Assembly: GCA_002495885.1 (NCBI GenBank)
Contig: DAHG01000028.1
Coordinates: 1-6,069 of the forward strand
Direction of reading: 5' to 3'
DNA: 6,069 nucleotides
Source: Methanocellaceae archaeon UBA148
Lineage (GTDB): Archaea; Halobacteriota; UBA148
Each line of letters starts with the position of its first letter. Within the stretch, counting starts at the first letter, position 1. Shown in pieces: positions 1 through 5,398 of this stretch. The notes below the pieces were generated by a model. It had not been told where the DNA came from, made no database searches, and worked only from the letters and a program-made list of their open reading frames with translations. Both the position numbers and the translations under genes were made by a program.

Positions 1-104
1 CCGCCAGCAAATGAGATGATGCTGGGGTCCTCGGTTACCTTCAATATCTCTCTGATGAACGACTTATGGACTGATGACATTCTGTCGGCGAATTGGCTAT
101 CCAT
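1..104 (-). CDS. PLP-dependent aminotransferase, N-terminal part only
   Basis: This is the first 34 codons of a minus-strand gene that runs off the left edge. The visible protein begins MDSQFADRMSSVHKS and continues through REILKVTEDPSIISFAGG. A short amphipathic helix followed by a DPSIISFAGG-type strand is the typical opening of fold-type I aminotransferases of the ARO8/LysN/MocR-like group, which transfer amino groups between amino acids and 2-oxo acids using pyridoxal phosphate in the cytoplasm. The catalytic lysine lies outside the window, so substrate (aromatic, branched-chain or 2-aminoadipate) cannot be judged. The ATG complement is at 102-104, and the purine-rich AGGAAGAGGATAAA before it supports this start. 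Family call is from recognition of the N-terminus only. Confidence 0.72.
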   Translation of the reverse strand, partial: MDSQFADRMSSVHKSFIREILKVTEDPSIISFAG

Positions 105-154
105 TTTATCCTCTTCCTGTCTCAACCTTGCTTTTTGGTCAAATGTGCTGATTT

Positions 155-331
155 ATGAGATTTAAGCGGATCGGCACAACGTGTATGCAGGAGCGAACTA
201 AGTCTGGCCTGTCTTCCTCATCGCCAGAGTTGATTGCCGAGGAAGCGATTGAGATTCTCCTCAGAGCTGGATACGTGGTCCAAAAAAGATCCGAGCAGGA
301 GGAGAGGAGGTCGCAGCATCCCCTTCTTTAG
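155..331 (+). CDS. possible small hypothetical protein (58 aa)
   Basis: An ATG at 155 opens a 58-codon frame, with a second possible ATG at 185. The middle, ELIAEEAIEILLRAGYVV, reads like a real amphipathic helix-turn segment, and the C-terminal part is very charged (KRSEQEERR). I do not recognise a family. No clear ribosome binding site precedes 155, so it would have to be leaderless or weakly translated. It is divergent from the aminotransferase, with only 50 bases between the two starts. It ends in TAG at 329-331, and the same frame stays open for another 30 codons to TGA at 422-424. It could be a genuine small gene, the remnant of a longer one, or chance. Confidence 0.3.
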   Translation: MRFKRIGTTCMQERTKSGLSSSSPELIAEEAIEILLRAGYVVQKRSEQEERRSQHPLL

Positions 332-388
332 ATTACTCTCATGACAATTCACTATTCTGACTGGAAATATCACGGCTTGGTAAACAAG

Positions 389-396
389 TTTAAATC
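389..396 (+). promoter_or_regulatory. probable archaeal TATA box for the toxin-antitoxin pair
   Basis: TTTAAATC sits about 24 bases before the ATG at 416. That is the spacing expected between an archaeal TATA box and a leaderless transcript starting at the initiator codon. The ATG at 416 is now followed at once by TGA in its own frame, which matters for the antitoxin entry. Confidence 0.4.
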
Positions 397-455
397 TAAG
401 CTAGACTATTTATCTATGATTTGAGATATCCATTGAAATCGAAATCCCCAAAGAA

Positions 456-671
456 TTGGAGTTTGAGATAAAAGCAAAGAGAGAGCTTGATGCACTTGTG
501 AAAAGAAGTATAGAACATCATATCTCAACTGATATAAAAAATGATGTGTTCATCTCCATGGTCTGCGATGATCTTCTTATGAACAGCGAGCTGAACGAGA
601 TAGATATAGACCAGATTGATCATAAGATAAAGAGAGGAATCGCGGAGAAACTGCAATGGAGATCGTTGTAG
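456..671 (+). CDS. antitoxin-like small protein paired with a PIN toxin
   Basis: This frame encodes 71 residues from a TTG at 456. It is mostly helical and charged (KRELDALVKRSIEHH, then a D/E/I/K-rich C-terminus ending EKLQWRSL). Its last 16 bases overlap the start of a PIN-domain frame at 656, the usual layout of archaeal type II toxin-antitoxin pairs in which the antitoxin binds and silences the PIN ribonuclease. The antitoxin family is not one I can name. The start is doubtful. The frame is open back to 420, and those upstream codons read FEISIEIEIPKELEFEIK, a strand-then-helix opening that looks coding, yet contain no ATG, GTG or TTG before 456. The ATG at 416 has the right distance to a TATA box but is one base out of phase. 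The gene may therefore have a broken start. Confidence 0.55.
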   Translation: MEFEIKAKRELDALVKRSIEHHISTDIKNDVFISMVCDDLLMNSELNEIDIDQIDHKIKRGIAEKLQWRSL

Positions 672-820
672 ATACAAATATAATAATTTCTGCTCTGCTC
701 AAGGATGGCATAACAAGGAGGATTCTGCTGTTATCCCCTTTTAAGATGTATACCATCGTCGGTGCTCAAGAGGAGATCAATGCGCATTACTCTCAATTGA
801 AGATTATCAATTTTGATTAG
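656..820 (+). pseudogene. truncated PIN-domain toxin (54 codons)
   Basis: Translation from ATG at 656 gives MEIVVDTNIIISALL followed by KDGITRRILLLSPFKMYT and an EE pair at residues 39-40. The VVDTNIIISAL opening is the first strand and catalytic aspartate (D6, with N8) of PIN-domain ribonucleases (VapC-like toxins). Full PIN toxins are about 130 residues and need further aspartates in the second half. This frame stops at TAG 818-820 after 54 residues, so at least the third and fourth acidic residues are missing. The tail, NAHYSQLKIINFD, resembles the closing strand of some PIN proteins, so an internal in-frame deletion is as possible as a C-terminal truncation. Either way a working nuclease is unlikely. 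It overlaps the upstream antitoxin-like gene by 16 bases. Confidence 0.6.
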
Positions 821-824
821 ATCC

Positions 825-873
825 GAGGCAGCGCCTAACATGCCCCGATGCTTGCGTCGGGATGCACCGCCTC
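825..873 (+). repeat. GC-rich nested hairpin after the PIN remnant
   Basis: CCCGATG at 844-850 pairs with CGTCGGG at 855-861 around a CTTG tetraloop: seven pairs, one being T849-G856. That pair is a stable wobble only in RNA copied as the plus strand; the complementary strand would have an A-C mismatch. An outer GAGGC (825-829) can pair with GCCTC (869-873). It could be a terminator-like or repeat-derived structure. It is followed by a perfect palindrome AGCAATTGCT (898-907) and AT-rich spacer to 967. No coding frame was convincing between 821 and 967. Confidence 0.35.
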
Positions 874-967
874 TGCTTGACTACTGCAAAACGAACCAGC
901 AATTGCTAGTCTACCTGCATTCACCGCATTCTCCAAGCTAAATATGTTATAAACCATATAAATTTAA

Positions 968-3073
968 TTAATGTGGGCTGTTCAATAATATAACATTACC
1001 GAAATCATCATAGGCATCATTTAAAGTGAATAGGAGTATCTGATTTTCTTTAGCCAATTCTTTAAGCATTATCATCATTTTTTGCAGTCTTGTAGGATGA
1101 AAGTTGACAAATGGATCGTCTAAAAGAAGTGGCGGTTTTTTTCCTTCAGTAATCAACTTTACGAGTGCGAATCTGGCGCAAATGTAGAACTGATCCTTAG
1201 TAGCCCGACTCAATTCTTGCACATCAACCATTTCATTATTTTCCGGCGAACGGGTCCGAATAGACAAGTCATTTTCATCGATCTCAACTTCAGTGTATCT
1301 TCCGCCAGTTATAACGGATATGTATTTGCTAAGTTCATCTCTAAGTGCTACAGATGCCTTAGAAAGCGTATTTCTGTGTGCATCCTCAAGAACCTCCCTT
1401 ACCAAATTGAAGACTCTATTCTTTCTCTCCCAGTATGCCCTCTCCTGCTCCAGAAATATTAATTCATCTTCGATATTCGCAAGGTTGTCTGTATCTGTGC
1501 TGGTATATTCCAGGAACTTCTCGAGAGCACCTTTTTCTTTCTCCAATGATTCGAGCCGTCCCTTCAAATCAATGATCTCCAACTCTAGTCTCTGCAATTC
1601 GAGTGGCTCATACTTGAAGGATTCCAGCCGTCCAAGTTCCTTTAATTTGGAACTCATCTGAACGTCCAGCTCTGCATTCTCTTGCCGATACTGCGCCCAG
1701 CTTTTTTCACCGATTATTCCCTTGATTTGATCTGATATTTGTTGTCTATCGTCTCTCTTGCTCAAATACTCCTCGTATTGTCTCAGGCATTGACTGTATT
1801 CTTCGAATCCAAGAGAACCCAAGAGATTCTTTTGCGCCTGCCCTTTAGCAAGTGCTTGCTCATCAAGCTCCATGATCTTATCAGTGATAGACCTTTCATT
1901 CTTTCGGCAGGCAGTATAGGAAGCCAGCCAGTACGCTAGAAACAACAATCCAAGAGCCACCAAAGCTCCAAAATATACGCTTTCGATGAGGCCAACCAGA
2001 CCGGCTGCTATCAGCACCAATCCTGAAATGAGTAGCCTATTAGAAGGTCTTTGTGCTTCGAGAATGTTCATATCTTTATGCAAGGCAGATAGATGCTTTT
2101 CCAGATCGAGAAGCTCTGTCTGGGCTGACTTAATCTGCGCAATCTTCTGTTCTGCCTTGATGAATACAGAGAATCTGCCCAATTCCCTATCCAAGTTGTC
2201 CAGAGTTGATCTAAGATCTCTAGCTCTGCTAAAGCTTGTATATTGGGATTTGATACGTTCTATATCCTTTTCGATTTCTGAAATGCTTTTATTCTTTTCG
2301 AAAAGCTCTTGTTTCGGAGGCAAATCACGACTTATATAATTTACTTTTTCTTTTAGTCTATCTAGTTCCATTCTTTTTTCCGTTAGGGTAACGACTTGCA
2401 TCTCAAGATTTGATTTCTCTGTTTGAAGGCTTTTTAGGCGAGCGTCGATCCTCTGTAGATGCATATACGGTCCTTTTGCATCCTTACGATTCGCTTTCTC
2501 ATCCAACCTTGAAATAATGGACGGAATATTCACTTCTTTTGACCCACTTAATATTGATCCACTTAATGTTGACTGTAATCTTCGGGTTATGTCACCTTTT
2601 GTCTTTAAATTTTGAGAGCGTGTCAGATCTGTAGGAATTATCGTGATAACTTGGTCCTGGCCTATACACGCCGTGCTCTCGAAAAAAATTTCCGATGGGC
2701 AGCCAGTGAGTTCGGCTATCTTGGATTTAATTGCGCTGTTCTTTGTGACCGGTGGATCGGAACATTCGCTTATGCAGACAAGCTCGCATGCTTTATCTTT
2801 CAAGCTCTTGCGCAAACGATACGTTTTTGATTCTGCCTGGAATTCAATGGACACTTCCCAGGGGTCAGCTCTTCCCCAGCTAGTTAGGGCAAGCACATCA
2901 TCCCGTGATGTATTTGGATCTTGATACAAGGCCATCGTTATAGCCATTCGCAAAGATGATTTGCCGGCTTCATTATCGTCACCCCTAATAATATTCAGCC
3001 CAGATGAGAAGTCTACAGTTTTCTCGTGTGATATAGCTCTAAATCCCTTGACTGTCGCACTTGTCAGTATCAT
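968..3073 (-). CDS. membrane-anchored Rad50/SbcC-like ATPase (YhaN/COG4717-like)
   Basis: This 701-residue protein is an SMC/Rad50-type ATPase, predicted to work with the upstream nuclease on DNA ends. The N-terminal half-site holds a P-loop NEAGKSS at 34-40 and a Q-loop in the CIGQDQV segment (136-142). Coiled-coil sequence fills about 200-340 and 390-555. The C-terminal half-site has a signature loop LSRATKDQ (621-628), Walker B LLLDDPF (649-655) and the ILLFTLND segment (679-686). At the centre, where Rad50 carries a CxxC zinc hook, there is none. Instead two hydrophobic segments (about 347-363 and 367-386) form a membrane hairpin, with R342/R346 before it and R390/K391 after it, consistent with both coils in the cytoplasm. 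The length is short beside Bacillus YhaN (over 900). Position 32 of the P-loop is Asp rather than Gly; A624, H659 and N685 also depart from consensus. The ATG follows the nuclease stop directly and has an excellent AGGTGAT site. Confidence 0.85.
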   Translation of the reverse strand: MILTSATVKGFRAISHEKTVDFSSGLNIIRGDDNEAGKSSLRMAITMALYQDPNTSRDDVLALTSWGRADPWEVSIEFQAESKTYRLRKSLKDKACELVCISECSDPPVTKNSAIKSKIAELTGCPSEIFFESTACIGQDQVITIIPTDLTRSQNLKTKGDITRRLQSTLSGSILSGSKEVNIPSIISRLDEKANRKDAKGPYMHLQRIDARLKSLQTEKSNLEMQVVTLTEKRMELDRLKEKVNYISRDLPPKQELFEKNKSISEIEKDIERIKSQYTSFSRARDLRSTLDNLDRELGRFSVFIKAEQKIAQIKSAQTELLDLEKHLSALHKDMNILEAQRPSNRLLISGLVLIAAGLVGLIESVYFGALVALGLLFLAYWLASYTACRKNERSITDKIMELDEQALAKGQAQKNLLGSLGFEEYSQCLRQYEEYLSKRDDRQQISDQIKGIIGEKSWAQYRQENAELDVQMSSKLKELGRLESFKYEPLELQRLELEIIDLKGRLESLEKEKGALEKFLEYTSTDTDNLANIEDELIFLEQERAYWERKNRVFNLVREVLEDAHRNTLSKASVALRDELSKYISVITGGRYTEVEIDENDLSIRTRSPENNEMVDVQELSRATKDQFYICARFALVKLITEGKKPPLLLDDPFVNFHPTRLQKMMIMLKELAKENQILLFTLNDAYDDFGNVILLNSPH

Positions 3074-4198
3074 TCAAATCACCTGGGTGCTCCCTTGGAG
3101 TATGGCAAATCCTAATTTTAAGGCCTCTTCACAGATCCATTTCTCCTCTTCATCTGAAGCAGACTCGATTTTCTGCCTCATAATTCTTATAAATCGGCCT
3201 GTTACTGTCTCTTCTGGGAAATCCTCGACTCTTATTTCCTCCGGAGAGATATGCGATCGATCCAAAACCCTGAGATAAAAGAATTTTTTGCTTAGGTCCT
3301 CCTCAATATCCTTTGGACTATATATACAATTCATGTTGGATAGCCCTGACAATGTTACTTGAAGAATTAAGTTTGGATCGGATTTCGCTTCAATAGTATT
3401 TATCATATCATTGATAGATTTGACTGAGCCAACATCTATTTCTATTTGATCAAACCGCTTGGTTCCTACAGGAATAGGCTCGACTTTGATGTTTCCTTTC
3501 TCATAAATTGTGACCATAGCCACATTTCCGCTCCCCTTCTGGTTCATGGATATCGGCTCAGGCGAACCGCAGTAGAAGGCCTTTGTATTTCCTTGGCTAA
3601 GATCCCGAAATGAATGCCAGTGTCCCAGAGCAAGATAATCAAGCCCCGATCCTGCAATCTCATTTTTATCGAGGATCATTGCATCCCTTTCAACAAGGCC
3701 TTCAATTCTGACGGAGCAATGTGCTATGCCTATATTATATTTAGACTCATTGGACACCGATAATCCTTGCAAAGGGCTTTTATCGATTTGCTTGCCATCA
3801 AAGGCTTTGCCATAGACTGTCAAACCAAGATTCTCATAGGTCTCTTTATTATGTTCTTCTGTAAATATAGAGACATTAGGAGGGAAGTTCACGAAACGAT
3901 ATATGGATTCGTCGTTATATAGATCATGAGTTCCAGGCAAGATACATACTGCGATTCCTTTGGCATGCAATTTTTCAAAACCGGATGATACTCTTCTGAT
4001 TAAAAAATCGTGAACCTGATTGGAATCGAAAAGATCGCCTGCGATGATAAGAAGAGATGCGTTCTCATTTATTGCGAGGTCAACGATATTTTCTAGTGAT
4101 TTAAGTAGCTGGATTCTATATTCTTTGCCTTTCTCACCAAGGGATTTGCCGAAATTCTTTCCCAGATGGATGTCAGCAGTATGTATTATTTTGATCAT
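3074..4198 (-). CDS. Mre11/SbcD-like metallophosphoesterase nuclease (YhaO-like)
   Basis: This 374-residue protein is a calcineurin-like phosphoesterase of the Mre11/SbcD/YhaO group, the nuclease partner of the downstream ATPase. The metal-binding motifs appear in order: D9-I-H11, GDLFD at 54-58 (D55), PGTHD at 88-92, H160 in IAHCS, and GHWH at 192-195 (H193, H195). These match the Mn-binding residues known from archaeal Mre11, except that the third motif normally reads GNH and here has Thr90 in place of Asn. The catalytic domain ends near 240. The rest forms a capping region and C-terminal helices (EEALKLGFAILQG near the end) that in this family contact the ATPase. The start is supported by AGGTG at 4205-4209, six bases before the ATG. 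Its TGA abuts the ATPase ATG with no gap, which implies coupled translation and a fixed stoichiometry. Confidence 0.9.
   Translation of the reverse strand: MIKIIHTADIHLGKNFGKSLGEKGKEYRIQLLKSLENIVDLAINENASLLIIAGDLFDSNQVHDFLIRRVSSGFEKLHAKGIAVCILPGTHDLYNDESIYRFVNFPPNVSIFTEEHNKETYENLGLTVYGKAFDGKQIDKSPLQGLSVSNESKYNIGIAHCSVRIEGLVERDAMILDKNEIAGSGLDYLALGHWHSFRDLSQGNTKAFYCGSPEPISMNQKGSGNVAMVTIYEKGNIKVEPIPVGTKRFDQIEIDVGSVKSINDMINTIEAKSDPNLILQVTLSGLSNMNCIYSPKDIEEDLSKKFFYLRVLDRSHISPEEIRVEDFPEETVTGRFIRIMRQKIESASDEEEKWICEEALKLGFAILQGSTQVI
3078..3084 (-). promoter_or_regulatory. ribosome binding site of the Rad50-like gene, inside the nuclease gene
   Basis: AGGTGAT on the minus strand is a full match to the expected archaeal anti-Shine-Dalgarno sequence and lies four bases before the ATG at 3073. 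It is built from the last codons (Gln-Val-Ile) of the nuclease gene, so the two genes are translationally coupled. Confidence 0.75.
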
Positions 4199-4201
4199 CG
4201 C

Positions 4202-4495
4202 TTACACCTGGATTTCATGAGACATCAAATATCCGGATGAATTCTTTTCCGATAAAAATGCTTGGGTCGAAAGAACGGAGAAGGGATCGCAATGGGCCTT
4301 CATTAAAAAAAGTTTCAGGTTAGGATGAAATTTAAAGCCTCCATTCTCAGGAAGAACTTTTTGAGTTTCGGATCTTGCTCCATCCAAATAATAGCATGCG
4401 TTACTTAAATGGCTCATCGCTGCTTTTTGCGGGTTCATGCGATTGGCGCAGGAATCAAATTTCTGTAGTCCTCTGTCTTTACGGTTAATGGTCAC
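4202..4495 (-). CDS. unrecognised 97-aa protein at the head of the nuclease-ATPase operon
   Basis: A frame starting at GTG (4493-4495) runs 97 codons and stops three bases before the nuclease ATG. I do not recognise a family. The protein has basic N-terminal residues, then helix-like sequence (AAMSHLSNACYYLDGARSE), then a more hydrophobic part (LKLFLMKAHCDPFSVLST) and ends HEIQV. It has no signal peptide or membrane span. The last codons, Gln-Val, form the CAGGTG ribosome binding site of the nuclease, the same device seen at the nuclease-ATPase junction. This argues for a real operon member. Against it: no good ribosome binding site precedes the GTG, and internal ATGs at residues 20 and 27 are alternative starts. 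It may also be the C-terminal remnant of a longer gene. Confidence 0.42.
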   Translation of the reverse strand: MTINRKDRGLQKFDSCANRMNPQKAAMSHLSNACYYLDGARSETQKVLPENGGFKFHPNLKLFLMKAHCDPFSVLSTQAFLSEKNSSGYLMSHEIQV

Positions 4496-4547
4496 TAGAT
4501 GCTGGTTTGACTAATAGTTGCGGAGGATAACCGTAGAGTTCTATCAG

Positions 4548-4563
4548 CATAATACCATATACC
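4548..4563 (-). promoter_or_regulatory. possible TATA region of the minus-strand operon
   Basis: Read on the minus strand this is GGTATATGGTATTATG, the only AT-rich TATA-like tract close upstream of the 97-residue frame. It would place a transcript start near 4530 and a leader of about 35 bases. It overlaps the start region of the plus-strand gene remnant at 4559. The sequence is only a loose match to the archaeal box. Confidence 0.22.
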
Positions 4564-4741
4564 AAAGGCCAAGGAAGGCAAAGAGAGAACTCAGATCTAC
4601 ATCTGCTGGATTGCCTCCTGGCGTGAGGGCGATAAGACTCGCGATGTGCACCTGGGGAGTGGTGCGAAGATGGATGCCGGGACGGCCAGGCAGAAGGCCG
4701 GGGAGATGAAGACTGAAGCCCTGGGATGTCTGCAAATCTAG
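4559..4741 (+). pseudogene. remnant of a small basic hypothetical protein, start codon lost
   Basis: An open frame from 4553 to TAG 4739-4741 encodes PKAKEGKERTQIYI, then WIASWREGDKTRDVHLGS, then an alternating basic/acidic helix (ARQKAGEMKTEALG). The W-x3-WREGxKxRxVxLGS pattern followed by an A/K/E helix reminds me of short archaeal proteins and of N-terminal DNA-binding arms of some recombinases; this is recall, not a match. The composition is clearly more GC-rich than the minus-strand operon beside it, which suggests separate origin. There is no ATG, GTG or TTG at the front. The codon before PKAK is ATA (4559-4561), one base from ATG, so the start may have mutated. An upstream TAA closes the frame at 4550-4552. 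Confidence 0.45.
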
Positions 4742-5021
4742 TTCTAATACATCATCATAGACCTCCAGATTAATGCCATAGAACTAGGCGGTCTATGCAA
4801 GCGCAGATCCAAAAGGCAATAAAATGGTTTCACGCATAGTTTAGTGAGAAGCCTATCCTCCTGACTGAATCACGATCCAAACCCAAATATTCATCAAACA
4901 TAACTCCGCCAGGATTTCCATGACTGCCCGCAGCTCCATAGCTCTCTCGTCAGAATGACGCATTCTATCTTTTTGAAGCCGGGGGAGTGAGTCCAGGCTC
5001 TGCAGCAAGGGCTAACCTAAC
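4742..5021. other. gene-poor spacer with degraded coding traces
   Basis: No intact gene is supportable in this stretch. The plus strand has only short frames, for example one of 14 codons from ATG 4794. The minus strand holds the two overlapping coding-like frames listed separately at 4830-4963. A short minus-strand GGAGGT lies just before three consecutive ATG codons near 4755-4763, but that frame closes after one further codon. No tRNA, repeat array or strong hairpin was seen. Confidence 0.5.
4830..4963 (-). pseudogene. possible frame-broken small gene
   Basis: Two minus-strand frames look coding here and overlap. One starts at ATG 4961-4963 and reads MRHSDERAMELRAVMEILAE before becoming an unlikely Trp/Ile string and stopping at 4853-4855. 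The other contains GGVMFDEYLGLDRDSVRRI and GFSLNYA and stops with TGA at 4830-4832. Joining the first half of one to the second half of the other near 4901 would give one plausible helical protein of about 45 residues. I recognise no family. The second frame could also stand alone from ATG 4899-4901 with a weak GGAG before it. Confidence 0.25.
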
Positions 5022-5030
5022 TTTAAATAT
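5022..5030 (+). promoter_or_regulatory. archaeal TATA box of the DUF3303 gene
   Basis: TTTAAATAT lies about 50 bases before the ATG at 5078. That predicts a transcript starting near 5052 with a leader of about 26 bases, enough to carry the GGAGGT site at 5066-5071. A second AT-rich block at 5041-5060 is too close to the ATG to serve as the box but may help melting. Confidence 0.5.
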
Positions 5031-5077
5031 GAGTCAATCATATATATTAATTATAAATACCTAACGGAGGTAAATGT

Positions 5078-5341
5078 ATGCTATTTGTAATGTGGGTTAA
5101 GTGGGAAGTGGATAAAATCGATGAAGCAAAAAAACTTTGGAAAGAAATTAAATTCCCCAAAGATGTAAAGGTAATAGGAAGATATCTACTGATAGGCAGA
5201 CATTTAACCGTAGTAATATTTGAAGCTCCAAACGAAGAGGCAATCCTAAAGATAACTCATCCCGCCAGAAACTTTGGTGTCCCTCATGTATGTCCTGCAT
5301 TGCCCATTGAAGAAGCATTAGAGATAATGGATAAAATGTGA
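5078..5341 (+). CDS. DUF3303 family protein (87 aa)
   Basis: This 87-residue protein matches my recollection of DUF3303, a small archaeal and bacterial family with a ferredoxin-like alpha/beta fold and no established function. It opens with a hydrophobic strand (LFVMWVKW, 2-9), then a basic helix (DEAKKLWKEI), two strands around GRYLLIGRHLTVVIFEA (34-50), a helix (NEEAILKI) and a C-terminal PALPIEEALEIM helix. No signal peptide or membrane span is present, so it should be cytoplasmic. The start is secure: GGAGGT at 5066-5071 sits six bases upstream. An overlapping ATG at 5074 is in another frame. It is the first of three small plus-strand genes. Confidence 0.8.
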   Translation: MLFVMWVKWEVDKIDEAKKLWKEIKFPKDVKVIGRYLLIGRHLTVVIFEAPNEEAILKITHPARNFGVPHVCPALPIEEALEIMDKM

Positions 5342-5398
5342 GGTATTATTAATTAACTTGATGAGTTGTCAGAGGCTTTGAAAATAAGGAGAATCTTA

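Noticed and set aside
830..862. Resemblance of GCGCCTAAC plus hairpin to an integron attC site
   Set aside because: The matching GTTRRRY core site is missing downstream, and no gene cassette or integrase is visible.
968..3073. Classical Rad50 zinc hook
   Set aside because: I looked for CxxC in the coiled-coil region and found none; the centre is hydrophobic instead.
4518..4709. Plus-strand 63-codon open frame ending in Arg/Pro/Gly repeats
   Set aside because: It overlaps the 4559-4741 remnant in another frame and its Arg-Pro-rich tail is typical of an off-frame reading of GC-rich coding DNA.
4544..4735. Minus-strand 63-codon open frame rich in Leu, Pro and Gly
   Set aside because: It lies opposite the basic plus-strand remnant at 4559-4741, whose translation is far more protein-like; the composition fits an antisense shadow.
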